Assembly (NCBI GenBank): GCA_030680175.1
Contig: JAUXWO010000092.1
Span: forward strand, 29,039 to 93,038
Direction of reading: 5' to 3'
DNA from: Vicinamibacterales bacterium
GTDB lineage: Bacteria; Acidobacteriota; Vicinamibacteria; Vicinamibacterales; UBA2999
DNA length: 64,000 nt
Shown: one piece after another, positions 27,226 through 37,336 of the stretch
Layout of the letters: every line of letters begins with the position of its first letter
Position numbering within the stretch: position 1 is the first letter of the stretch
The notes under the pieces: generated by a model
The model's database searches: none
What the model saw: only the letters and a program-made list of their open reading frames with translations
Told to the model about the DNA's origin: nothing
Translations under genes and position numbers: made by a program

Positions 27226-27426
27226 TGGTGCCTCCAGGAACCGGGCGATTGCTGACACTCGAGCCACACGGCGAGACACGAGGAGCCCCGGTGCATGTGC
27301 GCGAGCGTACATGCCGTGCACGAAAGCGGGTGTGCATTCGGGAACAGCTCGACCCAGGTCGCAGGCCATCCGTGACGCCGTCAGGCGTAGGTTTTCCAGT
27401 AGCCTCGAGAGTCAACGAGCTGCGCT

Positions 27427-27615
27427 TCATTCGCGGGGCCAACGCCTCCACTGCAGCACGGTCTCGAACAGCCGCTTCACGCCGGGCGTCAGCCGGGTCC
27501 GGCTGTAGGCGTCGCCCGCCTTCTTGAAGATCTCGGCCTGCGTCGGGCACGGGTGAATCGTCGCGGCCATGGTGCCGAGGCCCGCGCCGGCCTTCATCGT
27601 CAGCGTGACCTCCGC
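27427..27615 (-). pseudogene. C-terminal fragment of a flavoprotein disulfide oxidoreductase
   Basis: On the minus strand the frame encodes EVTLTMKAGAGLGTMAATIH, then PCPTQAEIFKKAGDAYSRTR and LTPGVKRLFETVLQW before a stop at 27427-27429. The TIHPxPTQAE element followed by an Arg/Trp-rich end is the dimer-interface tail of MerA or dihydrolipoamide-dehydrogenase-like enzymes. Everything upstream is cut off exactly where the IS91-type piece begins on the other strand. Confidence 0.65.
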
Positions 27616-27680
27616 AGCTTTGGCTTCGATGTGCTGGCCTGCCCGCGCTGTGCGGGCCGGTTGAAGTTGGTGGCGCTGAT
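27616..27680 (+). pseudogene. C-terminal fragment of IS91-type transposase
   Basis: FGFDVLACPRCAGRLKLVAL followed by IA is the Cys-containing end (CPRCxxRLxLVALI) of the same transposase type as 25939-26155. The usual continuation after ALI is missing and is replaced by a HicA tail in another frame. Confidence 0.65.
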
Positions 27681-27803
27681 CGCCATCGTCAATTCAAGCA
27701 CCCCACGAAAGCCGGGCGCGTCACGGTTGCTGGTCACCCGTCGGACGACCTGGCCCCAGGGACGTTCAACCGTATTCTCAAGCAGGCAGGACTCAAGGAG
27801 TAG
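27681..27803 (+). pseudogene. hicA toxin C-terminal fragment
   Basis: Reads RQFKHPTKAGRVTVAGHPSD then DLAPGTFNRILKQAGLKE and a stop at 27801. This is the second half of a HicA mRNA-interferase (conserved H-P-x-K-x-GRVTV and GT-x-x-x-ILKQAGL). The N-terminal half with the catalytic His is missing, so it cannot be active. Confidence 0.75.
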
Positions 27804-27805
27804 CG

Positions 27806-27847
27806 ATGCGCAGGTTTCTCATCGTGTTCGAGCAAGCGGCTATCTAA
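27806..27847 (+). pseudogene. hicB antitoxin N-terminal fragment
   Basis: ATG 27806, 2 bp after the hicA stop, encodes MRRFLIVFEQAAI and then TAA. The start (MRRFLxVxE) and the spacing are those of hicB directly after hicA. Only 13 residues remain. Confidence 0.65.
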
Positions 27848-28521
27848 CTGCGTCTTCCCGCAATCGCGGCGACTGGCGCCGAGACGGCCTCCAGCAGGAT
27901 GAAGAGCAGCGGCCCCTGGAAGTGATCCCAGATGGTGGGCCGCCAGAGCCACGGGGTGTCGGTGGCGATCGCCAGATAGAGCAGGCCCAGCGCGAGCGCG
28001 GAGGCGCTCATCTGGAAGAGCGGCGGGAAGACGCTGTCGGGCGGCTCGGCCGCCGGCGGCGGCTCGTCACCCGGGCGTTCCGGCGGTGAGGCCAGCTCGA
28101 CGACGGCGCGGAAGAGCGTGTACCACAGCCCGCCCAGCCCGAGCGTGAGTACCAGCACCCGCGGCTCCTCGAGCCACCCTGCCACCTGCACGGATGCGGC
28201 GAGCGCCAGGATCGCCAGGTGCATGCCGCGCCGCACGCCCGCGCGGGCCCCGGAGGTGGCGACCGCCATCCCGAGCACGCGCGGTGTCCACCCGTCGGGC
28301 AGGGCGGCCGGCGCCCGGGGGTCCAGGTCGTACCCCACGATCCGTGTCGTCGCAAACGACGCCCCCAGCATGGCGCCGAGTGTGGCCAGCATCAGGGCCG
28401 GCCAGTCGTCGAGCGCGGCCGTGACGATGTAGCCGAGCAGGGCGACGAGCACCACCAGCGCGGCAAATCCGATGGCGCCCGCGGCGGGCGAGGGTTCGAG
28501 CGAAGACGACGGCTGTGGCAT
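27844..28521 (-). CDS. Integral membrane protein of unknown function
   Basis: 225 residues with about six hydrophobic helices (GFAALVVLVALLGYIVTAAL, ALMLATLGAMLGASFATTRI, LAILALAASVQVAGWL, LVLTLGLGGLWYTLFRAVVE, MSASALALGLLYLAIAT, LLFILLEAVSAPVAAI). A short Pro-rich loop (GDEPPPAAEPPDS) separates the fourth and fifth. No family is recognised. It diverges from pruA across 48 bp, and its stop overlaps the hicB remnant by 4 bp, so the fragment region abuts it directly. Confidence 0.72.
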   Translation of the reverse strand: MPQPSSSLEPSPAAGAIGFAALVVLVALLGYIVTAALDDWPALMLATLGAMLGASFATTRIVGYDLDPRAPAALPDGWTPRVLGMAVATSGARAGVRRGMHLAILALAASVQVAGWLEEPRVLVLTLGLGGLWYTLFRAVVELASPPERPGDEPPPAAEPPDSVFPPLFQMSASALALGLLYLAIATDTPWLWRPTIWDHFQGPLLFILLEAVSAPVAAIAGRRS

Positions 28522-28529
28522 GGACGGAC

Positions 28530-28535
28530 TATGAT
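28530..28535 (+). promoter_or_regulatory. -10 box for pruA (TATGAT)
   Basis: TATGAT lies 34 bp before ATG 28570, leaving a leader of about 27 nt that contains AAGGAA as ribosome-binding site. No convincing -35. Confidence 0.45.
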
Positions 28536-28569
28536 AAAGGGTCCACTGTCTTCACAAGGAATCGCACCG

Positions 28570-30204
<1,635 letters not shown>

Positions 30205-30225
30205 GGCGGACGCGGGCGAGGCCAG

Positions 30226-30245
30226 GGGCCGGCGGGAGCCGGCCC
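30226..30245 (+). terminator. Terminator after pruA
   Basis: Perfect 8-bp stem GGGCCGGC / GCCGGCCC with loop GGGA, 22 bp after the pruA stop, followed by TTCG. Strong stem, short U-tract. Confidence 0.6.
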
Positions 30246-30323
30246 TTCGCCTGTACGGGCTTGGCGCGGAGGGGGCGGATGCCGCATCATGCTGCGACCG
30301 CATTTCCCCCGAGGCAGAACCCG

Positions 30324-31298
30324 ATGGCCGACGAACCCCTGATCGCCGACTTCATGGAAGACCCGGGCGCGGTGGCGCCGCCTGGACAGACGGTGGCCGC
30401 GACGGTCGACGCCGTCCGCGAGCTGGTCAAGACGCGCTTCATCACCTACGTCTACGTCACCGCCCCGGACGGGGCCCTCCAGGGCGTCGTCGCCATGCGG
30501 GATCTGCTGCTGGCGCGGCCGGACCAGACGCTGGGGGAAGTGATGCTGGCGAACCCCTTCGCCCTCGCCGTCGACATGCCGCTCAGCGAGGCGATGCGGC
30601 ACATGGTGCACCGGCACTTCCCCTCCTATCCGGTGTGCGATCAGGGCCGGCTGGTCGGCATCGTCTGGGGCTCGAAGCTGTTCGAGGCGCACACGGTCGA
30701 GATCACGGCGCAGGCGGGCCGCATGGTCGGCGTCGAGAAGGAGGAGCGGTTCAGCACCCCGCTGATGCGGGCGCTCCTGTTTCGCCACCCGTGGCTGCAG
30801 TTCAACCTGCTGACCGCCTTCGTCGCGGCCGCCGTCGTTGGCATCTTCCAGGACACGATCGAACAGGTGGCCCTGCTCGCCGTCTTCCTGCCGGTGCTGG
30901 CGGGCCAGTCCGGCAACACGGGATGTCAGGCGCTGGCGGTGACGCTGCGAGGCATGACGCTCAACGACCTGCGCGCGGGCATGGAGCAGAAGCTGGTGGC
31001 GAAGGAAGGCCTGCTTGGCCTGATGAACGGCGCGTTCGTCGGAATCTCCGCCGGCGTCGGCATGTACATCTTCGCGTCGATGCAGGGCAACCCGCAGGCG
31101 CTGCGCCTGGCGGTCATCACGTGGGTGGCGATGGTCGGTGCGTGCGTGAGCAGCGGCGTGTCCGGCGCGCTCATCCCGCTCACGCTGCGGCGCGTCGGCG
31201 CCGACCCCGCGACCGCCTCCGGCATCTTCCTGACGACGATGACGGACGTGGTGAGCATGGGGATGTTCCTCGGGCTCGCGACGCTGTTTCTGTTCTGA
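30324..31298 (+). CDS. mgtE: MgtE-family Mg2+ transporter, short form lacking the N domain
   Basis: 324 residues from ATG 30324. It begins directly with a pair of CBS domains (about residues 10-130: TYVYVTAPDGALQGVVAMRD, HFPSYPVCDQGRLVGIVWG) and continues with the five-helix MgtE channel, including the signature AGQSGNTGCQALAVTLRG. Typical MgtE proteins are about 450 residues and carry an N-terminal superhelical domain of about 130 residues that senses Mg2+; it is absent here. The channel should still move Mg2+ (or Co2+) across the inner membrane with altered gating. The stop codon touches the REP palindrome at 31299. Confidence 0.9.
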   Translation: MADEPLIADFMEDPGAVAPPGQTVAATVDAVRELVKTRFITYVYVTAPDGALQGVVAMRDLLLARPDQTLGEVMLANPFALAVDMPLSEAMRHMVHRHFPSYPVCDQGRLVGIVWGSKLFEAHTVEITAQAGRMVGVEKEERFSTPLMRALLFRHPWLQFNLLTAFVAAAVVGIFQDTIEQVALLAVFLPVLAGQSGNTGCQALAVTLRGMTLNDLRAGMEQKLVAKEGLLGLMNGAFVGISAGVGMYIFASMQGNPQALRLAVITWVAMVGACVSSGVSGALIPLTLRRVGADPATASGIFLTTMTDVVSMGMFLGLATLFLF

Positions 31299-31435
31299 GG
31301 GGTCAGATATTGATCGTTGCGTCGGCTGAACGACTCGGCGCCGATGCAACGATCAAGATCTGACCCCTGGGAAGATGGGACCGGTTGCGTCGGCTGAACG
31401 ACTCGGCGCCGATGCAACGATCAAGATCTGACCCC
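31299..31435. repeat. REP palindrome 1 with a 52-bp duplicated half
   Basis: 31299-31367 is a hairpin with arms GGGGTCAGATxTTGATCGTTGC-like and its complement around a long loop. 31384-31435 is an exact copy of 31316-31367. It fills the gap between the converging mgtE and DUF5916 genes, starting at the base after the mgtE stop and ending 7 bp from the other stop, so it probably acts as a two-way terminator. The stem matches REP2-4 but the loop differs. Confidence 0.85.
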
Positions 31436-31442
31436 TGGTGCC

Positions 31443-33710
31443 CTAGTACCTGAACAGCTTCGTCAGCTTGAGGATCAGCGAGCGGTTGTCGAGCGCGGGC
31501 GCGCCGGGGCCGAGCGTGGTGCGCCCGTCGCTGTAGACGACGAACAGCTCGCTGCCCGGCTGGTACTCCCACCGGAAGCGCAGGTTCGTGGCGAGCGTCT
31601 CCGCGCGTGACTGGTACTGCGCCAGCGCCGACACGAACATCCGCGGCGACAGCGCATAGGTGAGGCGGCTGCTGACGAGCGCCGTCGTGAAGTCGCCGGC
31701 CGCCATGGTCCCGCGGTTCCACGAGAGGTTTGGCTCCAGGTAGAAGCGCGAGGTCAGCTCGACGCGGCCGCGCCATGACAGCTCCGTGAGCGTGCCGTCG
31801 TAGAACGTGCCGCCGGTCACGCCGAACGTGCCGGACAGCCGGCGCTGCGGGCCCATCTGGTAGCTCGTGCGCACCCGGCCGAAGCTGTACGCGCCGGCCG
31901 GCACCGACACGTCGCGGCCGACGCCGAACGCCTCCGCCAGATACTCGAAGCTGCGCGTGTACTCCGTCGTCCACTGGTCGCCACTCTCGAACTCGACGCG
32001 CACGGTGCCCTGGGCCTCGCGCGACTCCAGTCGCTGGTCCGTGTCGGTCGTGTAGTCGAGGCTCGCCTCGTAGACGAGCCGCCGTACGGCGGCGAGGCGG
32101 GCCGGACGCGGGCTGAAGCGCGCCTGCGCAAACGACCGATGGAAGGCGCGCCGGCGCAGGAAGCCGACCTCGGGGTTGAAGTCGTCGCCGACGAAGAGAT
32201 GCTCGGCCTGCAGGCCGTAGCGGTCCGCGTTCCAGTCCAGCCGGCCGCGATAGCTCAGGTCGCGGTCCCAGGCGCCGCCGGACGGCGCGCCGTCCGTGTG
32301 TGTGCCGGCCAGGTACCCGGAGACCTGCACGTTCTCGTACAGGTTGAACTGGGCATCGCCGCCGAACGCGTAGTTGCTCGCGCCGCCGTCCGGGCGCCGG
32401 GCGGTGGCGATGACGCCGATGCGGCTGCGCCGCAGGACGTCGCGGTTCACCCGGAGGACGGAGAAGTTCGTGCCGGGGATCCCGGTGCCCTCGACGTCGC
32501 CGGTCTGCATGTTGGCGGCGCCGATCTGGTAGCGGCCCGCGCGCCCGAGCAGGCGGCCGCCCGCGCGGATTGGGACCACCTGTCCGTCGGTCAGGCCGAT
32601 ACGACGGCTGAAGAACAGCACTGGCGTGTTGTTCGGGCCCATCATGCCACCGCCCATGCCGCCACCGCCGCCGCCGAAGCTGAAGACGTCCTGTCCCTCG
32701 AGGAAGAACTCGCGCTTCTCGGGGAAGAAGAGGCTGAAGCGCGTCAGGTTGACCTGCTGCTCGTCGTCTTCCACCTGCGCGAAGTCCGTGTTGTAGGTCA
32801 GGTCGGCGACCAGCGTCTGGGTGACGCCCCACTTCACGTCGACGCCGAACTCGCCGTCGCGCGCGTTGGTCACGGGCGGCGTGGCCAGGTGGTTGGTGAG
32901 CAGCGACCCGAGCGCATAGGGCTTGATGTCGAGGTTGCGGCCTTTCGGCGGCGGCGTGAAGCCCGTGAGCGTGCCGGCGGACGACACCTTCGTGAACCCG
33001 CGGCGGCCCCACGACCGCGGGATCGGCGTGAGGAACGACGTCTCGTTGCGCCACCGCACCATGCGGCGGAAGTTGAGGCCCCAGACGCCCGCGCCCTCGC
33101 GGAACCGCATCGATCGGAACGGGACCCGGAACTCCGCCGTCCACCCGCCGTCGAACTCCGCCGTGCGGACGTCCCAGAGGCCGTTCCAGTTGTTGTTCGG
33201 CTGCTCGTTGGTGAGCGAGCCGTCCTGCATGCCGCCCTGCGCGTTGGCGTAGAAGTAGTACCCGTTGCGCCGGTCGTAGAACGTGTCGAACATGATCCCG
33301 AAGTGATCGTTGTTGTACAGGTTCATCGAGTCGCGCTGCAGGTCGCTCATCACCCGCCGCGAGGGCTCGGTCTCCCACAACCGCGCCGACACGTACATGT
33401 ACTCGTCGTCGAAGAAGACCCAGACCTCGGTCTTCTCTTCGGAGGGCTGGCCTTCGGCCGGGTCCTGCTGCAGGAAGCCCGTGATGGCGGGGACGTTCGT
33501 GTAGAAGAGCTCGTCGAGACGGCCGTCGAAGATCTGCGGCGATGGCAGCCGCATCGTCCTGACCGTGGCGTTCCCGGCCTCGTCGCGCGCGACCACGGCC
33601 GGCGGCGGCGGCGCAGCCGGGCCGTCGATCTGTGGATCGGTCAACGACTGCCCGAAGACGGGCAGAGCGACACCCAGGAAGGCGCACAGAATGAAAACGA
33701 CGCAGCGCAT
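31443..33710 (-). CDS. DUF5916 outer-membrane protein with CBM9-like N-terminal domain
   Basis: 755 residues with signal peptide (VVFILCAFLGVALPVFGQ). Residues about 50-230 resemble the CBM9/DOMON-like sugar- or heme-binding fold (PQIFDGRLDELFYTNVPAIT, EVWVFFDDEYMYVSARLWET, DHFGIMFDTFYDRRNGYYFY). The remainder is the DUF5916 beta-barrel (FSLFFPEKREFFLEGQDVFS, LLGRAGRYQIGAANMQTGD) ending in aromatic Tyr. A Gly/Met-rich insert (GGGGGGMGGGMMG) lies near residue 350. Such proteins are abundant in Acidobacteriota and Bacteroidota; their transport or binding role is not established. The tandem repeat at 33711 sits immediately before the start codon. Confidence 0.9.
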   Translation of the reverse strand: MRCVVFILCAFLGVALPVFGQSLTDPQIDGPAAPPPPAVVARDEAGNATVRTMRLPSPQIFDGRLDELFYTNVPAITGFLQQDPAEGQPSEEKTEVWVFFDDEYMYVSARLWETEPSRRVMSDLQRDSMNLYNNDHFGIMFDTFYDRRNGYYFYANAQGGMQDGSLTNEQPNNNWNGLWDVRTAEFDGGWTAEFRVPFRSMRFREGAGVWGLNFRRMVRWRNETSFLTPIPRSWGRRGFTKVSSAGTLTGFTPPPKGRNLDIKPYALGSLLTNHLATPPVTNARDGEFGVDVKWGVTQTLVADLTYNTDFAQVEDDEQQVNLTRFSLFFPEKREFFLEGQDVFSFGGGGGGMGGGMMGPNNTPVLFFSRRIGLTDGQVVPIRAGGRLLGRAGRYQIGAANMQTGDVEGTGIPGTNFSVLRVNRDVLRRSRIGVIATARRPDGGASNYAFGGDAQFNLYENVQVSGYLAGTHTDGAPSGGAWDRDLSYRGRLDWNADRYGLQAEHLFVGDDFNPEVGFLRRRAFHRSFAQARFSPRPARLAAVRRLVYEASLDYTTDTDQRLESREAQGTVRVEFESGDQWTTEYTRSFEYLAEAFGVGRDVSVPAGAYSFGRVRTSYQMGPQRRLSGTFGVTGGTFYDGTLTELSWRGRVELTSRFYLEPNLSWNRGTMAAGDFTTALVSSRLTYALSPRMFVSALAQYQSRAETLATNLRFRWEYQPGSELFVVYSDGRTTLGPGAPALDNRSLILKLTKLFRY

Positions 33711-33774
33711 CGAACCTATCGAACCTATCGGACCTATCGAACCTGTCGGACCCGTCCGGACCCGTCCGGACCCG
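33711..33774. repeat. 9-10 bp tandem repeat abutting the DUF5916 start
   Basis: Seven units of CGAACCTAT-type sequence (CGAACCTAT twice, CGGACCTAT, CGAACCTGT, CGGACCCGT, then two 9-10 bp CCGGACCCG forms). On the minus strand each unit reads ATAGGTTCG, so an AGG lies at ribosome-binding distance from ATG 33710 and is repeated upstream. Unit-number change could alter translation. Confidence 0.85.
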
Positions 33775-33779
33775 CCCCG

Positions 33780-34253
33780 TTACCGATATTGCGCGAAGAC
33801 GCTGCGGCGGCCTTCACGCGTGAAGGCGACGACGTTGTAGGGATCGCGCCGATCGCCCATCTCCATGCCGGGGGAGCCGACGGGCATGCCGGGCACCGAG
33901 ATGCCCGCCACGGCCGGGCGGTCTTTCAACAGCCGCTTGATGTCGGTCGCGGGCACGTGGCCCTCGATGGCGTAGCCGCCGACGAGCCCCGTGTGGCAGG
34001 AGCGCAGGTCAGGCGTCACGCCGGCGGTGCCGGCAATGCCGGCGAGCGCCTCATGGCTCACGTCGTGCGTCTCGACGGTGAACCCGGCGGCCCGCAGGTG
34101 CTCCACCCAGACGCCGCAGCACCCGCACGTGGCGGTCTTGTAGACCACGATGGGCTCGGCGGCCGGGGTCGCCTGCTGCGCACGCACCAGCGCCAGCGCC
34201 GCGCCGGCGGCCACGAGGGTGAACAGGACCAGGACGAGGGTGGGCTTCTTCAT
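33780..34253 (-). CDS. DUF411 family exported metal-binding protein
   Basis: 157 residues from ATG 34253 with signal peptide (PTLVLVLFTLVAAGAALALV). The mature part starts with a thioredoxin-like strand and a Cys cluster (VYKTATCGCCGVWVEHL), then SCHTGLVGGYAIEGHVPATD and the conserved SVPGMPVGSPGMEMGDRRDP with Met residues suited to Cu(I). DUF411 proteins are often linked to copper resistance. Here no copper ATPase or oxidase is nearby, so copper handling is inferred from family and motif only. It lies 69 bp upstream of the DUF5916 gene on the same strand, with the tandem repeat in between. Confidence 0.88.
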   Translation of the reverse strand: MKKPTLVLVLFTLVAAGAALALVRAQQATPAAEPIVVYKTATCGCCGVWVEHLRAAGFTVETHDVSHEALAGIAGTAGVTPDLRSCHTGLVGGYAIEGHVPATDIKRLLKDRPAVAGISVPGMPVGSPGMEMGDRRDPYNVVAFTREGRRSVFAQYR

Positions 34254-34443
34254 GTCGCCTGTCAGCATACCCCGCCGCGGGCCGCGTGGTCATCCTCCAC
34301 GGGTGAGGCCGGAGGGTTCAGCCGCCAGCCCGTCCGGGAGACGCAGGACTACCGCAGCGTGACCGCGTCGGCCGCGCCCTGCTGGCCGTCCCGCACGAAA
34401 CCGTCGCCTCGATCTCGACTTCGGCAGGCGCGGGACGTGGCGC
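34254..34443. other. 190-bp gap without recognised features
   Basis: Between the DUF411 gene and the gene after floA, both leftward. No protein motif, hairpin or promoter that I can support. Confidence 0.4.
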
Positions 34444-34974
34444 TCAGGAGTACGGATCGTTCGCGCGGCAGGGGCCGAGCACCGTCGAGAGCACGATCGC
34501 GGCCCGCACGCTCGACGGTCGCGACAGGGCCCGGATCGTGCGGGCATGCGGCCGGCGTCGATGGGCATGCTCGCGCTCGCGCTGATCCAGCGTCGCCCGC
34601 TGCAGGCGGGCGTCGCGCGCCCGCCGGGCCAGGACCAGTTCGGCGGGCATGGCGGCCGTGGCTCGCACGGGCGCCGGCGCACGGTGCACCGGGGGCCGCG
34701 CGGGCTGGCGCATGGGCGGCCGCACGGGAGGGAGGGGGGGCGGCGCCTGCGGGCGGGCGACCACCACCACCTCGTCCTCTTCCTCTTCGTCGTCGTCCCA
34801 CGCGGGCGGCGGTGGAGGCCGACGTACTGGCGGCGCCCCCTCGCGGGGCGCCTGTCGCCCTGGCGCGGACCGGCCCTCGGCCTGCTCGCGCCTGATGCGC
34901 GCCTTCCGGACCATCCCCTCGATGAGGGGCAGCACCAGGAACACGAAGAGGAGCAGGAGCACCTCGAACGACAT
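34444..34974 (-). CDS. Membrane-anchored low-complexity protein downstream of floA
   Basis: 176 residues from ATG 34974, 5 bp after the floA stop. One N-terminal membrane helix (FEVLLLLFVFLVLPLIEGM) precedes a basic patch, a Pro-rich stretch, a run of acidic residues (DDDEEEEDE) and further Pro/Arg-rich sequence. The C-terminus (SSVRAAIVLSTVLGPCRAND) resembles a conserved short helix motif (AIVLxxxLGPxRA) found at the ends of such bacterial anchored proteins. It probably partners with NfeD and FloA in membrane microdomains; that is inferred from operon position only. Confidence 0.75.
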   Translation of the reverse strand: MSFEVLLLLFVFLVLPLIEGMVRKARIRREQAEGRSAPGRQAPREGAPPVRRPPPPPAWDDDEEEEDEVVVVARPQAPPPLPPVRPPMRQPARPPVHRAPAPVRATAAMPAELVLARRARDARLQRATLDQREREHAHRRRPHARTIRALSRPSSVRAAIVLSTVLGPCRANDPYS

Positions 34975-34979
34975 CGGAC

Positions 34980-35957
34980 CTACTTCTTCGGCGCCTGGTC
35001 GTCGCCGCCGGCGTCGGCGATCGACTCGCGCATGGAGGAGTCGGCCTGGATGTTCTTCATCCGGTAGTAGTCCATGATGCCGAGGTTGCCCTGCCTGAAG
35101 GCTTCGGCCATCGCGCGCGGCACCTCGGCCTCGGCCTCGACGACGCGGGCGCGCATTTCCTGTTCGAGCGCCACGGCCATCGCGCGGCGTTCCTCGGCCT
35201 TGGCCTGGGCAATCTGCTTGTCGGCGTTGGCCTGGTCGATCTGCAGCTTGGCGCCGATGTTCTCGCCGACGTCGACGTCCGCGATGTCGATCGAGAGGAT
35301 CTCGTAGGCCGTGCCCGCGTCGAGGCCGCGGCTCAGGATGTTCTTCTAGATGTGATCGGGGTTCTCGACCACGTCCTTGTGGGTGGCGGCCGAGCCGATG
35401 GTGCTCACCATGCCCTCGCCGACGCGCGCGATGATCGTCTCTTCGCCCGCGCCGCCCACCAGGCGGTCGATGTTCGTGCGCACGGTCACGCGCGACACGG
35501 CGATCAACTGAATGCCGTCCTTGGCGACCGCGGCGATGCGCGCCGTCTCGATCACCTTGGGGATCACCGACATCTTCACCGCCTCCAGCACGTCGCGCCC
35601 GGCGAGGTCGATCGCCGCCGCGCGCTTGAAGGGCATCTCGATGTTGGCCTTGTCGGCCGAGATCAGCGCATTGACCACTCTGACCACGTTGCCGCCGGCC
35701 AGGTAATGCGCCTCGAGGTCGTCGATCGAGATCTGCAGGCCCGCCTTGACGGCGCTGATGCGCGCGTTCACCACCGTGTTGGGCGGCACGCGCCGCAGCC
35801 GCATGCCGATGAGCGTCATCAGGCCGACGTAGGCGCCCGACGACCACGCCGCGATCCACAGCGGAATCGGGACGAGGTACAGCACGATGAGCAGGACGAA
35901 GATCGCCGGGAAGATCAGGCCCAGGGCGCCAATCGCAGTCGGATCAATCTCATTCAT
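34980..35957 (-). pseudogene. floA: Flotillin-like protein FloA interrupted by an in-frame TAG
   Basis: From ATG 35957 the protein has a hydrophobic hairpin ([20 protein letters not shown]), then the FloA/YqfA body: [59 protein letters not shown] and [20 protein letters not shown]. At 35346-35348 the frame meets TAG after NPDHI, where relatives have Ser. It then continues unchanged with [20 protein letters not shown] and the helical tail to [12 protein letters not shown], stopping at 34980. A single TCG-to-TAG change explains this. It is a nonsense mutation, a sequencing error or, less likely, readthrough. FloA organises membrane microdomains. The start overlaps the nfeD stop (TGATG), so the two are translationally coupled. 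Confidence 0.88.
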
Positions 35958-37330
35958 CAGTCGGCTCCTGAACGTGCGCGCCGCACGACAATGCGGTTGC
36001 CGTCGACGCGCGTGACTTCGATGGGGGATCCGGCGTCGATGAAGGCGCCGTCCGAGACGACGTCCACTCGCGCGCCGTCGATGTCGGCGATGCCCGCAGG
36101 CCGCAGCGGGGAGAGGGCCGTGCCCAAGCGCCCGAGCCACTGGGGGTCGTGCTCCGGCGTCGACACGTACCCCTCGTCGGCATCCATGCCGATGCTGAGC
36201 ACGAGCCGGCGGCCGAACGGGAGGCGCGGGAGGAAGCGGACGAAGGCCAGCGCCCCGGCCATGGCGAGCAGCAGCGACAGCGCCACGCGTCCGAGCGCGG
36301 TGATCACGACGGAGACCGTGGCGCCCGCGCCGACGAGGGTGAGGCCGAGCCCGGCGACGAGCGCGAGCACGCCCGCCAGGCCCGCGACGGTCGTGCCCGG
36401 CAGCACGAACACCTCGATCGCCAGCAGGACGACGCCGATCGAGACCAGCAGCAGTTCCTCCCACCCGGCGAGCTGGACGAGCCAGTGGCCCCAGAAGAAG
36501 AGGCCGAGCGAGAGCAGGCCGATCGTGCCGGGCAGCGCGAAGCCCGGCGTGCGAATCTCGACGAAGATCCCGAGCAGGCCCAAGGTCATCAGCAGCGAGC
36601 TGACGACGGGGTTGGTCAGAAAGCGGACGAGCGTCTCGGCCCAGGTCTGCTCCGCGATGCGGATCTCGGCGCCGCCAAGGCCGGCGGCCTCGAGGGCGGC
36701 GGCCAGGCTGTCGGCCGTGAACTCCGCCATCTTGAGGTCGAGCGCCTCGGAGGTCGACAGCGTCAGCAGCTTGCCTTCCGCGATCACCCCGTCGATCACC
36801 ACGTCGGCATCAACCATCGCCTCGGCCACCTCGGCCGGGCGGTTGCGCGCCTCGGCCGTGGCGCCGAACTCCTTGCGGACATAGGAGACGGACTTCTCGT
36901 CCGCGGGCTGCGAGGGACCCGTGCCTCCCCCGGTGACGGGCGCCGCCGCGCCGATCGTGCCGCCCTTCACCATGATCACCGTGTGGCAGGCCATCGCGAT
37001 GAGCGCGCCGGCGGAGATGGCGCGCTGGTTGATGAACGCGATCGTCCGTACGGGCGAGGTGAGCAGCGTGTCGCGCATGGCGACGGCGGCATCGACGCGG
37101 CCGCCGAAGGTGTTGATCTCGAGGACGACCGCATCGGCCCCTGCCTGCTCCGCTTCGCGCACCGTGCGCGCGAGGAACGGCGCCAGCCCCAGATCGATCA
37201 CGCCGGAGACGGGGACGACATAGACGAGGGGGGTCCCGGGCTGCGCCGCGCGTGCGCGCAGGGCGTCCGGCCCGGCCATGAGGGTCAGGAGGCCGAGAGC
37301 CGCGCAGAAGAGAGCCAGCCGGCGGCGCAT
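35957..37330 (-). CDS. nfeD: NfeD-family membrane serine protease (ClpP-like domain)
   Basis: 457 residues from ATG 37330, giving a signal peptide ([16 protein letters not shown]). A ClpP/SppA-like protease domain follows: [37 protein letters not shown] (nucleophile Ser in SAGA) and [16 protein letters not shown] (candidate catalytic Lys). Four or five membrane helices come next, and then a C-terminal OB-fold NfeD domain ([40 protein letters not shown]). Family members cleave stomatin- or flotillin-like partners, and floA is directly downstream with overlapping stop and start. This is the long NfeD1b-like form. Confidence 0.93.
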   Translation of the reverse strand: MRRRLALFCAALGLLTLMAGPDALRARAAQPGTPLVYVVPVSGVIDLGLAPFLARTVREAEQAGADAVVLEINTFGGRVDAAVAMRDTLLTSPVRTIAFINQRAISAGALIAMACHTVIMVKGGTIGAAAPVTGGGTGPSQPADEKSVSYVRKEFGATAEARNRPAEVAEAMVDADVVIDGVIAEGKLLTLSTSEALDLKMAEFTADSLAAALEAAGLGGAEIRIAEQTWAETLVRFLTNPVVSSLLMTLGLLGIFVEIRTPGFALPGTIGLLSLGLFFWGHWLVQLAGWEELLLVSIGVVLLAIEVFVLPGTTVAGLAGVLALVAGLGLTLVGAGATVSVVITALGRVALSLLLAMAGALAFVRFLPRLPFGRRLVLSIGMDADEGYVSTPEHDPQWLGRLGTALSPLRPAGIADIDGARVDVVSDGAFIDAGSPIEVTRVDGNRIVVRRARSGAD

Positions 37331-37336
37331 GGATCC

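Noticed and set aside
35346..35348. TAG in floA as a pyrrolysine codon
   Set aside because: Flotillin homologues have Ser here and no methylamine or pyl context exists; mutation or sequence error is far simpler.
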